Shown: positions 15,913 to 24,865 of the stretch, piece by piece
Position numbering within the stretch: the first letter of the stretch is position 1
Layout of the letters: each line of letters starts with the position of its first letter
From: Alphaproteobacteria bacterium
Lineage (GTDB): Bacteria > Pseudomonadota > Alphaproteobacteria > Micropepsales > Micropepsaceae
DNA: 42,258 nt
Assembly (NCBI GenBank): GCA_013697055.1
Contig: JACCXK010000076.1
Span: 1-42,258 of the forward strand
Direction: 5' to 3'
Notes under the pieces: generated by a model
Told to the model about the DNA's origin: nothing
What the model saw: the letters and a program-made list of their open reading frames with translations, nothing else
Database searches by the model: none
Made by a program: the position numbers and the translations under genes

Positions 15913-16427
15913 CAAACGAAGTCCGCCAATGCGGCGACTGTTCCCTGTGCTGCAAGGTCCTGGGCATCCCGGAGCTGGACAAGCCCAAGGATGCCTGGTG
16001 CCCCAACTTTTCGGCGGGCGCGGGCTGCCGCATCTATCAGGACCGGCCGCCGTCCTGCCGCGAATTTGCCTGCCGCTGGCTGACCGATCCCATGATGGGC
16101 CCGGAATGGAAGCCCAGCGTCTGCAAGATGGTGCTGGATGCCAAGCCGCGCATGCTGGTGGTGCATGTCGATCCCGCCGTCAGCCGGCCCTGGCGCGCCG
16201 AGCCTTATTATTCGGTCCTGAAGCGGTTGTCGGCGCAAGGGATGGCGCGCAGCATCATCGTGCTGGTGATCGAGAAGCGGCGCAACATCGTCATCCTGCC
16301 CGACCGCGAGGTGGACCTGGGCCTGGTGGCCGCGGGTGCCCGCATCGCCATGGAGCGGGTGATGACGCCGCAAGGGCCGCAATGGCAGCCACGGGTGATG
16401 GCGGCGGGAGAAACCGGCTCCTCCTGA
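15909..16427 (+). CDS. YkgJ-like cysteine-cluster (CxxCxxCC) protein
   Basis: A 172-residue cytosolic protein with cysteines at 8, 11, 14, 15, 31, 40, 50, 55 and 72. The N-terminal QCGDCSLCCKVLGIP and later GCRIYQDRPPSCREFACRW match the YkgJ/Fe-S-oxidoreductase-like family (CxxCxxCC, then C-x-I-Y-x-x-R-P-x-x-C), thought to bind Zn or an iron-sulfur cluster. The C-terminal 100 residues form an alpha/beta region without recognised motifs. Its ATG overlaps the TPR-methyltransferase stop (ATGA) and the 2OG-Fe(II) oxygenase starts 50 bases downstream, so it probably works with one of them, for instance as a metal-binding or modifying partner. The partner role is inference; the family call is good. 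Confidence 0.85.
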   Translation: MTNEVRQCGDCSLCCKVLGIPELDKPKDAWCPNFSAGAGCRIYQDRPPSCREFACRWLTDPMMGPEWKPSVCKMVLDAKPRMLVVHVDPAVSRPWRAEPYYSVLKRLSAQGMARSIIVLVIEKRRNIVILPDREVDLGLVAAGARIAMERVMTPQGPQWQPRVMAAGETGSS

Positions 16428-16477
16428 CCATTCCAGGGGCCGTTGCGTGGCCGCAAACTTGGCTTCAGGATGGGCGC

Positions 16478-17047
16478 ATGGAGCTGGACAACATCACGAT
16501 CTCGACTCTGTGGCCCACCGCGGTCCTGCAGTCCCGCTTTGCGGAAAATCTGGATGCGATGAAAAGCGAAGTCTACCGGCTGAACGCCTTGCCCGGCGGC
16601 AGCATCACGAAATCCAATTACGGCGGCTGGCAAAGCGACGTCCGCTTGCACGAGAATCCGGTGTTCGCGCCGCTTTGCGGTCATATCAGCGCCGTTTGCG
16701 CCAAGGTGTTCAAGGTCAAGGGCGCCGCGCTGCACCAGATGTGGGCCTGCATCAACAAGCGCAATGACCAGAACCTGATCCATTCCCACACCAACAATTT
16801 CAACCTGTCGGGGGTGCATTACCTGAATGTGCCGCGGGATTCCGGCGAGATCGTTTTTCGCGACCCGCGCCCCGGCGCCAACCAGGCGCCCTACCGGCTG
16901 TTCAAGGATGACGGCGACAGCGAATACTTCATGCCGGCGGACGGGCTTGTCATCCTGTTCCCATCGTGGCTGGAACATTTCGTCCTGCCGAACCGGAGCG
17001 ACAGCGACCGGATATCCGTGAGCTTTGACCTCACCCTGGAACGCTAA
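16478..17047 (+). CDS. 2OG-Fe(II) oxygenase, PF13759/TIGR02466-like
   Basis: A 189-residue protein. The core reads IHSHTNNFNLSGVHYLNVP (His102, His104), SGEIVFRDPR, then a C-terminal LVILFPSWLEHFVLPNRS (His167) and DRISVSFD (Arg178, expected to bind the 2-oxoglutarate carboxylate). This is the layout of the short putative 2OG-Fe(II) oxygenases that oxidise unknown substrates, possibly peptides or small natural products. The open frame extends far upstream, but the ATG at 16478 has AGGA seven bases ahead and begins the conserved sequence (ITISTLWPTAVLQSRF), so it is taken as the start. It is third in the TPR-methyltransferase/YkgJ unit. The oxygenase fused to TPRs at 21770-23575 belongs to the same family. 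Confidence 0.88.
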   Translation: MELDNITISTLWPTAVLQSRFAENLDAMKSEVYRLNALPGGSITKSNYGGWQSDVRLHENPVFAPLCGHISAVCAKVFKVKGAALHQMWACINKRNDQNLIHSHTNNFNLSGVHYLNVPRDSGEIVFRDPRPGANQAPYRLFKDDGDSEYFMPADGLVILFPSWLEHFVLPNRSDSDRISVSFDLTLER

Positions 17048-17050
17048 AGC

Positions 17051-17080
17051 AAAAGGGCCGGTCCCAAGGACCGGCCCCTT
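17051..17080 (-). terminator. Intrinsic terminator between convergent genes
   Basis: Perfect 10-bp stem GGGCCGGTCC (17055-17064) / GGACCGGCCC (17068-17077) with a 3-base loop. An A-run lies 5' of it on the plus strand, giving a T-tract for minus-strand transcripts. It sits between the oxygenase stop (17047) and the TonB-receptor stop (17099) and best serves the receptor; it may also slow plus-strand transcription. Confidence 0.85.
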
Positions 17081-17098
17081 CGCATTGCTGGCTATGTC

Positions 17099-20000
17099 TC
17101 AATCGTCGAATCTTACACCAATGCGGTATTGCCGTCCGATACAGTCATAGATCCGGCAATCCGTCACGCCGCCGCCCGTGCTGGCGATGATCGGCGGCGG
17201 GGCGTTGAACATATTGTCGACCGCGCCATAGAGCTGGATACGGTCGCTGAAGCGGTAGGAAGCGCGGAAGTCGCCATAGATGACGGCCGGTATGCCGTTA
17301 TTGTCGACGTCGATCCCCTCATTGTACAGGTTGCTGAGGACAGCCGAGCCGATGACGCGGGCCTGGGCAGTGACCGTCCAGTCATTTTCCGCATAGGTCG
17401 AGCTTATCGTGCCGCGGAACTTGGGCGAGGTGAAGCCGGTCAGGGGATTGACCGCGCCATCGCCGCTCACCGCGCCGGCGCCATCAAACGTCACGCCCAG
17501 CGAGGTGCGGGTTTTCTGGTCGGTATAATTCCCCAGCAAATGCCAGGCCAGGTTGCCGTCGAACAGTTCGTGATGGTAGTCGGCCTGGAAATCCAGGCCC
17601 GACACGGTTTCCCGGTTCGCATTGACCGGCGACTGCAGATAGAAGTTGAACGCTCCTTCGCTGTCGGCGCTGAAGGTGCCCAAGGGCCCGCTCAGGCCGG
17701 GCGACACGCCGTTGCCGTCCACTTCGGAGCCAACCGGCAAGGTGCCGTTGCCCGGATAGCCCCTCCCGAAGAAGACCAGCGAGCAGAAATTCGCCACCTT
17801 CTTGTTGGCGCACTGGTCGAAGATCTGGCCCGCGGACGGCGCGAAAATGCCGTTGTGCAGGGTGATCGAATACCAGTCAAACGACAGGGACAGGTTCTCG
17901 ATCCAGTGCGGCGTGAGCACGATGCCGCCCGAAACGGTCTCGGCCTGTTCCGGCACCAGGGCGCTGTTGCCCGCCGCGCCGAAATGGACGTTGAAGGTGG
18001 GACCGCCGGGCGGATAGGCAATCGTCTGGGTGCTGATCAGCGGGTTGGAGAACAATTCGCCGATGCCCGGCGCGCGGATGTCGGACGACAGGGTGGCGCG
18101 TAGCTTGATGTCCTCATTGATCTGGCTGGTCATGCCCAGCTTCCAGGTCTCCACCAATCCGCTGGTGGAATAGCTGGTGATGCGGCCCGCCGCGTTGAAG
18201 TCCAGGGTGTCGACGATATTGTTCTTCAGCACCGGCACGTTCAATTCCAGGAAGCCTTCCTGCACATTGTACTGGCCGGCATACTGGGCAAAATTTCCCG
18301 ATTCAAACACACCGGACGCACCCAGTTGCAGGGGGTCGCGGGTGATGCGCTGCTGCTCCAGCCGGTCTTCAAAGCCGAACGCCACCGCGACCTTGCCCGC
18401 CTCCAGGCCGAAGGGCAGCGTGCCCTGGGTGGACACCGAGAACACCGACTGGCCGATCAGGTACAAGGCCTGGTCGGAAATCCCCTTGTTCAGGCGGCCG
18501 GGCGCGATGTAGTTGAGCGCCGCCTGGGACACCGTGCCTTCGCCGAACAGGTTCAGCGGCACGCATCCGGGCATCAAGCCGCCCGGCTGGATCACCTGGA
18601 AGCCCGCGGCATTGGTGGTGGTGCCAAAGGAGGTCGCGGTCAGGGCCGAACGGCAGGCGACATCACCCGGCAATGGCAGCTTTACGCCCGCTTTATTCAG
18701 CGCCGCGGCGACCTGACCCGCCAAAATCGGATTGCCGCCGCCGAGCGAGTCCCGGCCCGTGGCCGTCACCGTCACCGCATCCACGGCGTTGGAGAAGTTC
18801 TGGTTGTAGGTGTTGTAGGGCGCGTATTGCCGCTCACGCACCGAGGTGTTCTGGGCATAGGCGTTCCAGGACCATTCCTCGCCGAACAGATGCAGGCCGC
18901 CCGTCAGGGTGAACACGCCGCGCATCAACTGGCGGTAGTTCTGGATGTAGTTCTGGCCGATGGCCTTTTCGTAGGCCTTCAGGCTCTTGCCGTTGGTCAC
19001 GTCGGCGACCGTCAGGTTCTGGTTGGCGGCGGTGCCCAGGGTGATGCTGGGAATGCCGCCGGCAATCATCTGCTGGCGGATCGAGGCCGGCAGGAAGGGA
19101 TTGTCGATGCCGATGGTCTGCTGGCTCTGGCGGCCGTTATTGGCCTGGTTCTGTTCGGAATTGGTGCCGTAGTTCAGCATGACCGACGCGCTGATATCGT
19201 CGGTGATGCGGAAGCTGGTATAGTTGAACAGCACCAGGCTGTGATACGGCACGCCGATCAGCGGCGGGTTGGTGATGTCGGAAAAGACATTGGCCGAACA
19301 CTGAATGCAGTTGGCGCCGCCCGGCGCCAGGATACCGAAATTGAACGGCACCGCCTGCGCGTTCGCTCCCACGAACTGGTTGCCCCGGAGCTGGTTGGCG
19401 GTTCCGGGCGTGGCGCCGACCCCGGTATAACCCTGTCCCAGCGAGTTGATGAAGGCGATGTTGCCGGCGAGATTTTGCTGGGGCGTATTCGCCGCCGAGC
19501 CGCCCGTGACACCGGAAATGAAGCCCGTGGACGACGGGCTGGCGGTGATCAAACCGCCATTGGTGAAGGTCGCCGGATAGGAATCGTTGACATGGCACAA
19601 GGTGGGACCCGTCCGGCCGACCGATGCGCAGGGATAGAGCGCCGTGTTGCGGTACCAGGGCCGGTTCCAGCTGAAAAATGTGTTGGGGCTCATGGTGTAG
19701 TTGCCGGCGAACTCAATATGGCCGCGGCCACCCAGGAAGTCGGTGCCGGCGGTCAGTTCGACCTTGGTGCTCTGGTGATCGTCCGCCGAGCTGTTGCCAT
19801 AGACGATATTGGCCTTGAAGCCGGAGAAGTGCTTGTTGATCACCAAATTGACCACGCCGGCCACCGCGTCGGAGCCCCAGGCGGCGGACGCGCCGCCCGT
19901 CACCACATCAACGCGCTCGATGATGCTGGTGGGGATGGTCGAAAGATCGACGCCGCCGATGGCCGGCGGGGCGGAGGCATTGGGGTTGGAGGTGGCGACG

Positions 20001-20368
20001 CGCTGGCCGTCGAACAGCACCAGGGTACGCACCACACCCAAATTGCGCAGGTTGACGGTGTCGAGGCCCGCATCGCCCTGGGAGGCGTTGCCGGCGTGGG
20101 ACCCATTGCCGGGGGAGTCGGAAATGCCGACGGAGGGCAGTTCGCGGATGGCGTCGCCGATATCGACCTTGGCGTCGCGCTCCAGCTGTTCGACGCCGAT
20201 GACAGTGACGGGGGTGGGCGCTTCATAGCCCTGGATCGAAATGCGGGATGCCGAAACCGTGACACTTTCCGGCGTGGCATTTTCTTGCGCGTCGGCGACC
20301 GCGGATACCGCGGCCAACATTGCGGCAACCGAGCCGCCAAGCATGAGCTTCTTGCACAGATTTTCCAT
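17099..20368 (-). CDS. TonB-dependent outer-membrane receptor
   Basis: A 1089-residue protein. Residues 1-27 are a signal peptide (LMLGGSVAAMLAAVSAVADA). A TonB-box-like ESVTVSASR follows. The plug domain at about 50-180 contains PVTVIGVEQLERDAKVDIGD, LRNLGVVRTLVLFDGQR and ERVDVVTGGASAAWGSDAVA. The rest is a 22-strand beta barrel with long Gly/Asn/Pro-rich loops, ending GRQYRIGVRFDD with an aromatic near the C-terminus as barrel assembly requires. The plug wording (LVLFDGQR..., GGASAAWGSDAVAGVVN) is typical of the large receptors expanded in sphingomonads and Caulobacter for carbohydrates, peptides or aromatics rather than ferric siderophores; the substrate is unknown. The ATG is preceded by a GGGGGG purine run. 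It is divergent from the exported hydrolase gene and flanked by two related 2OG oxygenases. Confidence 0.95.
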   Translation of the reverse strand: MENLCKKLMLGGSVAAMLAAVSAVADAQENATPESVTVSASRISIQGYEAPTPVTVIGVEQLERDAKVDIGDAIRELPSVGISDSPGNGSHAGNASQGDAGLDTVNLRNLGVVRTLVLFDGQRVATSNPNASAPPAIGGVDLSTIPTSIIERVDVVTGGASAAWGSDAVAGVVNLVINKHFSGFKANIVYGNSSADDHQSTKVELTAGTDFLGGRGHIEFAGNYTMSPNTFFSWNRPWYRNTALYPCASVGRTGPTLCHVNDSYPATFTNGGLITASPSSTGFISGVTGGSAANTPQQNLAGNIAFINSLGQGYTGVGATPGTANQLRGNQFVGANAQAVPFNFGILAPGGANCIQCSANVFSDITNPPLIGVPYHSLVLFNYTSFRITDDISASVMLNYGTNSEQNQANNGRQSQQTIGIDNPFLPASIRQQMIAGGIPSITLGTAANQNLTVADVTNGKSLKAYEKAIGQNYIQNYRQLMRGVFTLTGGLHLFGEEWSWNAYAQNTSVRERQYAPYNTYNQNFSNAVDAVTVTATGRDSLGGGNPILAGQVAAALNKAGVKLPLPGDVACRSALTATSFGTTTNAAGFQVIQPGGLMPGCVPLNLFGEGTVSQAALNYIAPGRLNKGISDQALYLIGQSVFSVSTQGTLPFGLEAGKVAVAFGFEDRLEQQRITRDPLQLGASGVFESGNFAQYAGQYNVQEGFLELNVPVLKNNIVDTLDFNAAGRITSYSTSGLVETWKLGMTSQINEDIKLRATLSSDIRAPGIGELFSNPLISTQTIAYPPGGPTFNVHFGAAGNSALVPEQAETVSGGIVLTPHWIENLSLSFDWYSITLHNGIFAPSAGQIFDQCANKKVANFCSLVFFGRGYPGNGTLPVGSEVDGNGVSPGLSGPLGTFSADSEGAFNFYLQSPVNANRETVSGLDFQADYHHELFDGNLAWHLLGNYTDQKTRTSLGVTFDGAGAVSGDGAVNPLTGFTSPKFRGTISSTYAENDWTVTAQARVIGSAVLSNLYNEGIDVDNNGIPAVIYGDFRASYRFSDRIQLYGAVDNMFNAPPPIIASTGGGVTDCRIYDCIGRQYRIGVRFDD

Positions 20369-20822
20369 GGAATCCCCCCGGTATATTGCTTTGATTACGG
20401 AATACGTCTCCCGGCCATTAATTGGTCATATTTTCAATATCTCGCCGCTGATTACATTTCGCCGTCAAGAGACTTTGGCAATTCTGCGGACAGGGCCGCG
20501 ACAGATACCGCAGCGATCGTGTGATGCGGTGTGCGTGCTTGCAAACTGACAGTTTGTCCAATTCGGCATTGCACACGGCGCGCATGTCTGGTCGGACCGA
20601 AGTATTTTCTGAGGAAGATCAACGGGCAGTTCCCTGCCTGAGGCCGGCATGGACGGGCGTTGTTGTTGCGTTGCGGTAGCCGAATTCACGCCGCGCAATG
20701 AACTTCTCGGCACGAATACGGCATGCCATTCTCCGCGGGATTTTTTTGCGGCTGTTGCCCGCAAGACGCTGCGGCACCAGTGTATACAGCACCGCGAACG
20801 GCGGGATTTGGGAGAAAAGCGT
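20369..20822. other. Divergent promoter region, TonB receptor / hydrolase
   Basis: A 454-base gap between two divergent genes. The overlapping frames here are unsupported and lack ribosome-binding sites. The first 100 bases next to the receptor are AT-rich and likely hold its promoter. A 15-base dyad (20542-20556) lies near the middle. No riboswitch-like conserved block was recognised. Confidence 0.5.
20542..20556. promoter_or_regulatory. 15-bp perfect dyad CAAACTG-A-CAGTTTG
   Basis: Seven-base perfect arms around a single central A, in the intergenic region shared by the divergent TonB receptor and alpha/beta hydrolase. The symmetry and position suit an operator for a dimeric regulator. No such regulator is encoded close by, so control in trans would be needed. 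Confidence 0.5.
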
Positions 20823-21773
20823 ATGCGAATCTGGCCGGCCGCCATCGCCTTTGCGATTATTGCTGGCCTTCCCTGCGCGGCCCAGCCGGCGCCGGATCGC
20901 GCCGACATTGTGGTGGCCCAGATCGACGACCTGGGAACACCTTTTGCGTTGAAAGCAAACCTTTATCTGCCTGGCACACGAGGGCCCGCACCGCTTCTGC
21001 TGTACATCCATGGCAAGGGCGGCTCCACCAACGACCCGCGCGATCTGGTGGTCCAGCGTGTGCTGGCAGCCATGCGGGCTCGCGGCATCGCGGTGGCGCG
21101 CATCGACTATCGCCGCAGCGGGCGGATGCCGCAGATGCTGTTCGACACCAAGGCCTATATCCGCTTCTTCCGGGCCCACGCCGCCGAGTACCATATCGAT
21201 CCCGCGCGCATCGGTATCTGGGGCGTGTCGCGCGGCGGAAACCTGGCCGCCATGCTGGCGGTGACGGGCGATGTGAAGGCGCTGGAAGGCACCATCGGTG
21301 GCAACGGCGGCCAGTCGAGCATGCTGCAGGCCTCGGTCATTGAATCGCCCCTGACCGACATGTTCCTCAGCAGTGACGAGAAGGCCGCCTCCATGTTTGG
21401 CGATTATCTGGGCACCAACGCGCAAGATTCCGCCGCCATCGTCGCGGCCTACCGCAAGCACGATACGGCCAGCCCGCACTGGAAGGACGTGGAACGGATC
21501 CAGCAGGTCAATCCGCTGAATTATGTCGGCAAGGCCTCGCCGCCGGCGCTGATCGCCTGCGGGGGGCTCGACCCCAGCAATATCGTGCTCAACTGCACGG
21601 CGATGTTCGACAAATATATCGAAAAGGGCGCGCCGGCGTCCTACTACGCTCTGTCCACCGGCACCCATGTGCGGGTGGGCACGGATATCGAAAAGGCCTG
21701 TGCCGACTGGCTGGCGGAGCGCCTGGCCGTCAACCCGCCGCCGATCTTTCCGGAAGAACCGCGCAGGCCATGA
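20823..21773 (+). CDS. Exported alpha/beta hydrolase (peptidase/esterase-like)
   Basis: A 316-residue protein. Signal peptide MRIWPAAIAFAIIAGLPCAA, then an alpha/beta-hydrolase fold: oxyanion-side LLLYIHGKGG, nucleophile elbow IGIWGVSRGGNLAAML (Ser near residue 136), acid in LIACGGLDPSN (near 244) and His in STGTHVRVG (near 281). The pattern is closest to prolyl-oligopeptidase/BD-FAE/acetyl-xylan-esterase-like hydrolases, so a periplasmic esterase or peptidase is expected; the exact bond cleaved is unknown. The long frame runs upstream to 20649, but the ATG at 20823 starts the signal peptide and follows GGGAG. It overlaps the downstream TPR-oxygenase gene by ATGA, so the two are coupled. Divergent from the TonB receptor, it may process the receptor's cargo. 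Confidence 0.88.
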   Translation: MRIWPAAIAFAIIAGLPCAAQPAPDRADIVVAQIDDLGTPFALKANLYLPGTRGPAPLLLYIHGKGGSTNDPRDLVVQRVLAAMRARGIAVARIDYRRSGRMPQMLFDTKAYIRFFRAHAAEYHIDPARIGIWGVSRGGNLAAMLAVTGDVKALEGTIGGNGGQSSMLQASVIESPLTDMFLSSDEKAASMFGDYLGTNAQDSAAIVAAYRKHDTASPHWKDVERIQQVNPLNYVGKASPPALIACGGLDPSNIVLNCTAMFDKYIEKGAPASYYALSTGTHVRVGTDIEKACADWLAERLAVNPPPIFPEEPRRP

Positions 21774-23575
21774 TTCCAAACGTCCAGCAAACGCTTGGCC
21801 TGGGCTGGCAACTGGTTCAGGCCGGCAACATCGCCGCCGCCGATGAGTTGGTGCGGCCGCTGATCGTCTCGCGCATCGACGATGAACTTGTGCCGCTGGT
21901 GGGCGCGATCCGCCTGAGCCAAGGACGCTTTGCCGAAGCCGCTGCCCTGTTCGAGCGGGGCCGCGCACTCAATCCCCACCTGGGGCGCTTTGCGTTTTTC
22001 CATGGCACCGCACTGGCCAGCATGGGCCAGTTCGAACAGGCGGTGCCGGCCTTCCTCGCGGCCATCAAGATGGAACCGAACGCGGCGGACGCCTATCTGG
22101 CGCTGGGGATGGCGCAGCGCAAGCTGGGTCGGCCCGAAGACGCGCTGACCACCTACCGCAAGCTGCTACGCGCCCAGCCCGAACATATCGACGGCTATAT
22201 CGCCCTGGGTTCGGTGCTGGCCGAGACCGGGCAGATGGCGCAAGCCGAAGCACCCCTGCGCAAGGCCCTGTCCCACGCGCGGGACCCCAAGCTGCAGGCC
22301 GCCATCCACAACAACCTGTCCATTGTGCTGGGCAACCAGAACAAGCATGCCGAAGCGCTGGAAAATCTGGAGCGCACCCAGGCGCTGGCGCCGGAACTGC
22401 CCAACCTGGACAATCGCCGCATCGACATCCTGCATAAGTTGGGCCGGTTCGATGATTGCGCGGCGCTGTATGAGCGCTTGTTGGCGCGCGCGCCCGCCGA
22501 TGCGGACATGCACCGTGCCTATAACAGCTTCCTTTATCGCTTGGGCCGCAAAGACCAATATCTCACCTCTTTCGACTGGGCGCCGCAGACCCGCGAAATC
22601 CTCTTGGGCAAGGCCGCCATGCTGGCGCTGGAAAAGCGCGGGACCGAAACCGAGCAGATCTACAGCAGCCTCTTGGCGCGCGATCCGCTGGATGCGGCGG
22701 CCTCGGCCGGCTGGGCCAACAGCCTGTCGCTGATGGGGCGGCATGGCGAGGCGGTGGCGGCCTTTGAAACCGTGTTGAGCCGCCGCGGCGCCAATATCGG
22801 CGCGTTCAGCGGCGCGGCGGCGGCGGCGCTGATGGCGGGTGATCCGCAAAAGGCGGAAGCTTTCTGCCAGGCGGGATTGCGCCAGGCGCCGCATGACCAA
22901 TCCTGCCTCGCCATGCTGGGCACGGCCTGGCGGCTGCAAGGCAAGGAACAGGACGAGGAGTTGAACGGCTATGACAGCCTGATCCGCGTTTTCGACCTGG
23001 AACCGCCGGAGGGCTTTTCCAGCATGGCGGATTTCAACGCCGAGCTGGGCGGCGAGCTGGAGCGCCTGCATCCCAAAACCAAAGAATATCTGGAACAGTC
23101 GCTGCATGGCGGCAGCCAGACCGAAGGCCATCTGTTCGGCGCCGGCCATGTGCTGGTGGAGAAGCTGCGCCCCCGCATCGAGGAAGCGCTGTCTGCCTAT
23201 ATCGCCGGCCTTGCGCCGAACGAGCAGCATCCCTTCCTGTCACGGCGCAGGAACAATTTTCGCTATGCCGGCGCCTGGTCCTCGCTGATGCGCAGCCGCG
23301 GTTTCCATATGAACCACCTGCATCCGCAGGGCTGGATCAGCTCGTGTTACTACGTCACCGTGCCGGAGGTGGCCAAGGACGAAAGCACCAGACAGGGCTG
23401 GATCAAGTTCGGCGAGCCGGAGCTGGATGTGGCGCTGAAGAATCCCATCCGCCGCGCCGTGCAGCCCGTGCCCGGGCGGCTGGTGCTGTTTCCCTCCTAT
23501 ATGTGGCACGGCACCATCCCGTTCCAGGACGCCGCCTTGCGCACCACCATCGCCTTCGACGCGGTGCCGCTCTAA
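21770..23575 (+). CDS. TPR-repeat 2OG-Fe(II) oxygenase
   Basis: A 601-residue protein. Residues about 1-390 are a long tetratricopeptide array (for example RFAFFHGTALASMGQFEQAV, AYLALGMAQRKLGRPEDALT and YIALGSVLAETGQMAQAEAP). Residues about 410-600 are a 2OG-Fe(II) oxygenase of the PF13759/TIGR02466 type: RSRGFHMNHLHPQGWISSCY, KFGEPELDV, then PVPGRLVLFPSYMWHGTIPF and LRTTIAFD, where an Arg should bind 2-oxoglutarate. TPRs probably recruit a protein or peptide substrate for oxidation. The gene is coupled to the exported hydrolase by a 4-base overlap, and its stop overlaps the convergent MFS gene's stop by 4 bases. The fold call is strong; the substrate is unknown. Confidence 0.9.
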   Translation: MIPNVQQTLGLGWQLVQAGNIAAADELVRPLIVSRIDDELVPLVGAIRLSQGRFAEAAALFERGRALNPHLGRFAFFHGTALASMGQFEQAVPAFLAAIKMEPNAADAYLALGMAQRKLGRPEDALTTYRKLLRAQPEHIDGYIALGSVLAETGQMAQAEAPLRKALSHARDPKLQAAIHNNLSIVLGNQNKHAEALENLERTQALAPELPNLDNRRIDILHKLGRFDDCAALYERLLARAPADADMHRAYNSFLYRLGRKDQYLTSFDWAPQTREILLGKAAMLALEKRGTETEQIYSSLLARDPLDAAASAGWANSLSLMGRHGEAVAAFETVLSRRGANIGAFSGAAAAALMAGDPQKAEAFCQAGLRQAPHDQSCLAMLGTAWRLQGKEQDEELNGYDSLIRVFDLEPPEGFSSMADFNAELGGELERLHPKTKEYLEQSLHGGSQTEGHLFGAGHVLVEKLRPRIEEALSAYIAGLAPNEQHPFLSRRRNNFRYAGAWSSLMRSRGFHMNHLHPQGWISSCYYVTVPEVAKDESTRQGWIKFGEPELDVALKNPIRRAVQPVPGRLVLFPSYMWHGTIPFQDAALRTTIAFDAVPL

Positions 23576-24846
23576 ACCCGCGGCGCGTAGATGCCGCGGG
23601 TCGGATTCACGAACAGCCAGGGAATGATGCAGACGAAGGTCACGCCCGCCGCGACAGTGAAGGCATAGTCCCAGCCATAACGGGTCGCCAAAAACGGCGT
23701 CAGCGAGGCGGTAATCGCGCCCGCGATCTGGCCGCACATGCTGACCATGCCGGACACGATGCCGGCATAGGGGCCGCCCAGATCGGCCGCCACCGCGTAA
23801 TAGACCGACTGGCCCAGGTAGATGGCGCCCGCCCCTGCCGCCAGCAGCAACGCCGCCGTCACGGGATTGCCGGCATGACCTCCCACGATCAGGATGACGC
23901 CGCTGAGAAACAGCGAAAAAGCGCCGAATACGCAGCGGCCGATATAGGCGCCTTTGCGCTGGGCCAGCCAGTCGCTGATGAAGCCGCCGCCCAGGCAACA
24001 GGCAGTGGTGGCGATGAACGGCAGCATCCCCAGCACCGCACTGCTCTTCATGTCGAAGCCGAGCCCATCCTTCAAATAAATAAAGAACCAGGTGGAGAAG
24101 ATGGTGGCGGCATAGCCGAAACCGGCATAGGCCAGCGCCGTGCCCCAGGTATCCTTGCTGCTGAAGATGCGGCCCCAGGGCACTGGCGGGCGCGCGGTAT
24201 CCATTCGCGCCGGCAAGCCTGCCTCGATATGCGCCAGTTCCGCAGCGCTGACGCTGGAATGCTGGGCAGGAAGGTCGCGCGCCGCCCACCACCAGAAACA
24301 GGCGACCGCCAAACCGATAACGGCCGACGCATAGAAAACCGCATGCCAGCCGAAATTGACGATAATGAATGTCAGCAGCAGCGGCGACACGCCGGAACCG
24401 AACTGGGAGCCGCCCTGGATCCAGGCATTGGCCTTGCCGCGCTCGGCACTGGGAAACCAGGCGGCGACGAACTGGTTGGCGGAGGGATAGGCCATCGCCT
24501 CGCCCAGTCCCAGGATGAAGCGTACCGCGATCAACACCCACAGCGCATTCGCCATGCCCGGCGGCACCAGGGCGGTGGCGACCGTCAGCGCGCTCCAGAA
24601 AACCAGGGCGCCGGTCAAGGTGCGGCGGGGCCCCAGCTTGCCGACGACCCAGCCCGAAGGGATCAGGAACGTCGCGAAACCGAGCTGGAAGGCGCTGAAG
24701 ACCCAGCCGAGCTGGATTTTGGAAATATGGAAATCGGCGGCGATGTAGGTGCCGGCGATGGACGTGTTGCTGCGATCAATGTTGACCACCATGGCGATCA
24801 GGAAGATCACCAGCACCAGCAGGTAGCGAACCGGGACCTTTTTCAT
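23572..24846 (-). CDS. MFS transporter, anion:cation symporter-like
   Basis: A 424-residue protein with 12 membrane helices. The N-terminal NIDRSNTSIAGTYIAADFHI and QLGFATFLIPSGWVVGKLGP (motif A region) and ILGLGEAMAYPSANQFVAAW followed by RGKANAWIQGGSQFGSGVS are typical of the anion:cation symporter branch (D-galactonate, glucarate and similar organic anions). ATG 24846 starts MKKVPVRYLLVLVIFLIAM; the longer frame to 24972 only overlaps the upstream aldolase gene. It is last in a minus-strand unit (amidohydrolase, IolE-like, HpcH aldolase, MFS) with gaps of 12 to 19 bases. It likely imports the acid that these enzymes degrade. Confidence 0.9.
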   Translation of the reverse strand: MKKVPVRYLLVLVIFLIAMVVNIDRSNTSIAGTYIAADFHISKIQLGWVFSAFQLGFATFLIPSGWVVGKLGPRRTLTGALVFWSALTVATALVPPGMANALWVLIAVRFILGLGEAMAYPSANQFVAAWFPSAERGKANAWIQGGSQFGSGVSPLLLTFIIVNFGWHAVFYASAVIGLAVACFWWWAARDLPAQHSSVSAAELAHIEAGLPARMDTARPPVPWGRIFSSKDTWGTALAYAGFGYAATIFSTWFFIYLKDGLGFDMKSSAVLGMLPFIATTACCLGGGFISDWLAQRKGAYIGRCVFGAFSLFLSGVILIVGGHAGNPVTAALLLAAGAGAIYLGQSVYYAVAADLGGPYAGIVSGMVSMCGQIAGAITASLTPFLATRYGWDYAFTVAAGVTFVCIIPWLFVNPTRGIYAPRV

Positions 24847-24865
24847 GGCGTGGTTCGCATCGGAA

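Noticed and set aside
18326-20524. Long plus-strand frame of 732 codons opposite the TonB receptor
   Set aside because: It is a GC-bias shadow of the receptor gene; composition is Arg/Gly/Ala-rich with no domain, and the minus strand has a signal peptide, plug and barrel.
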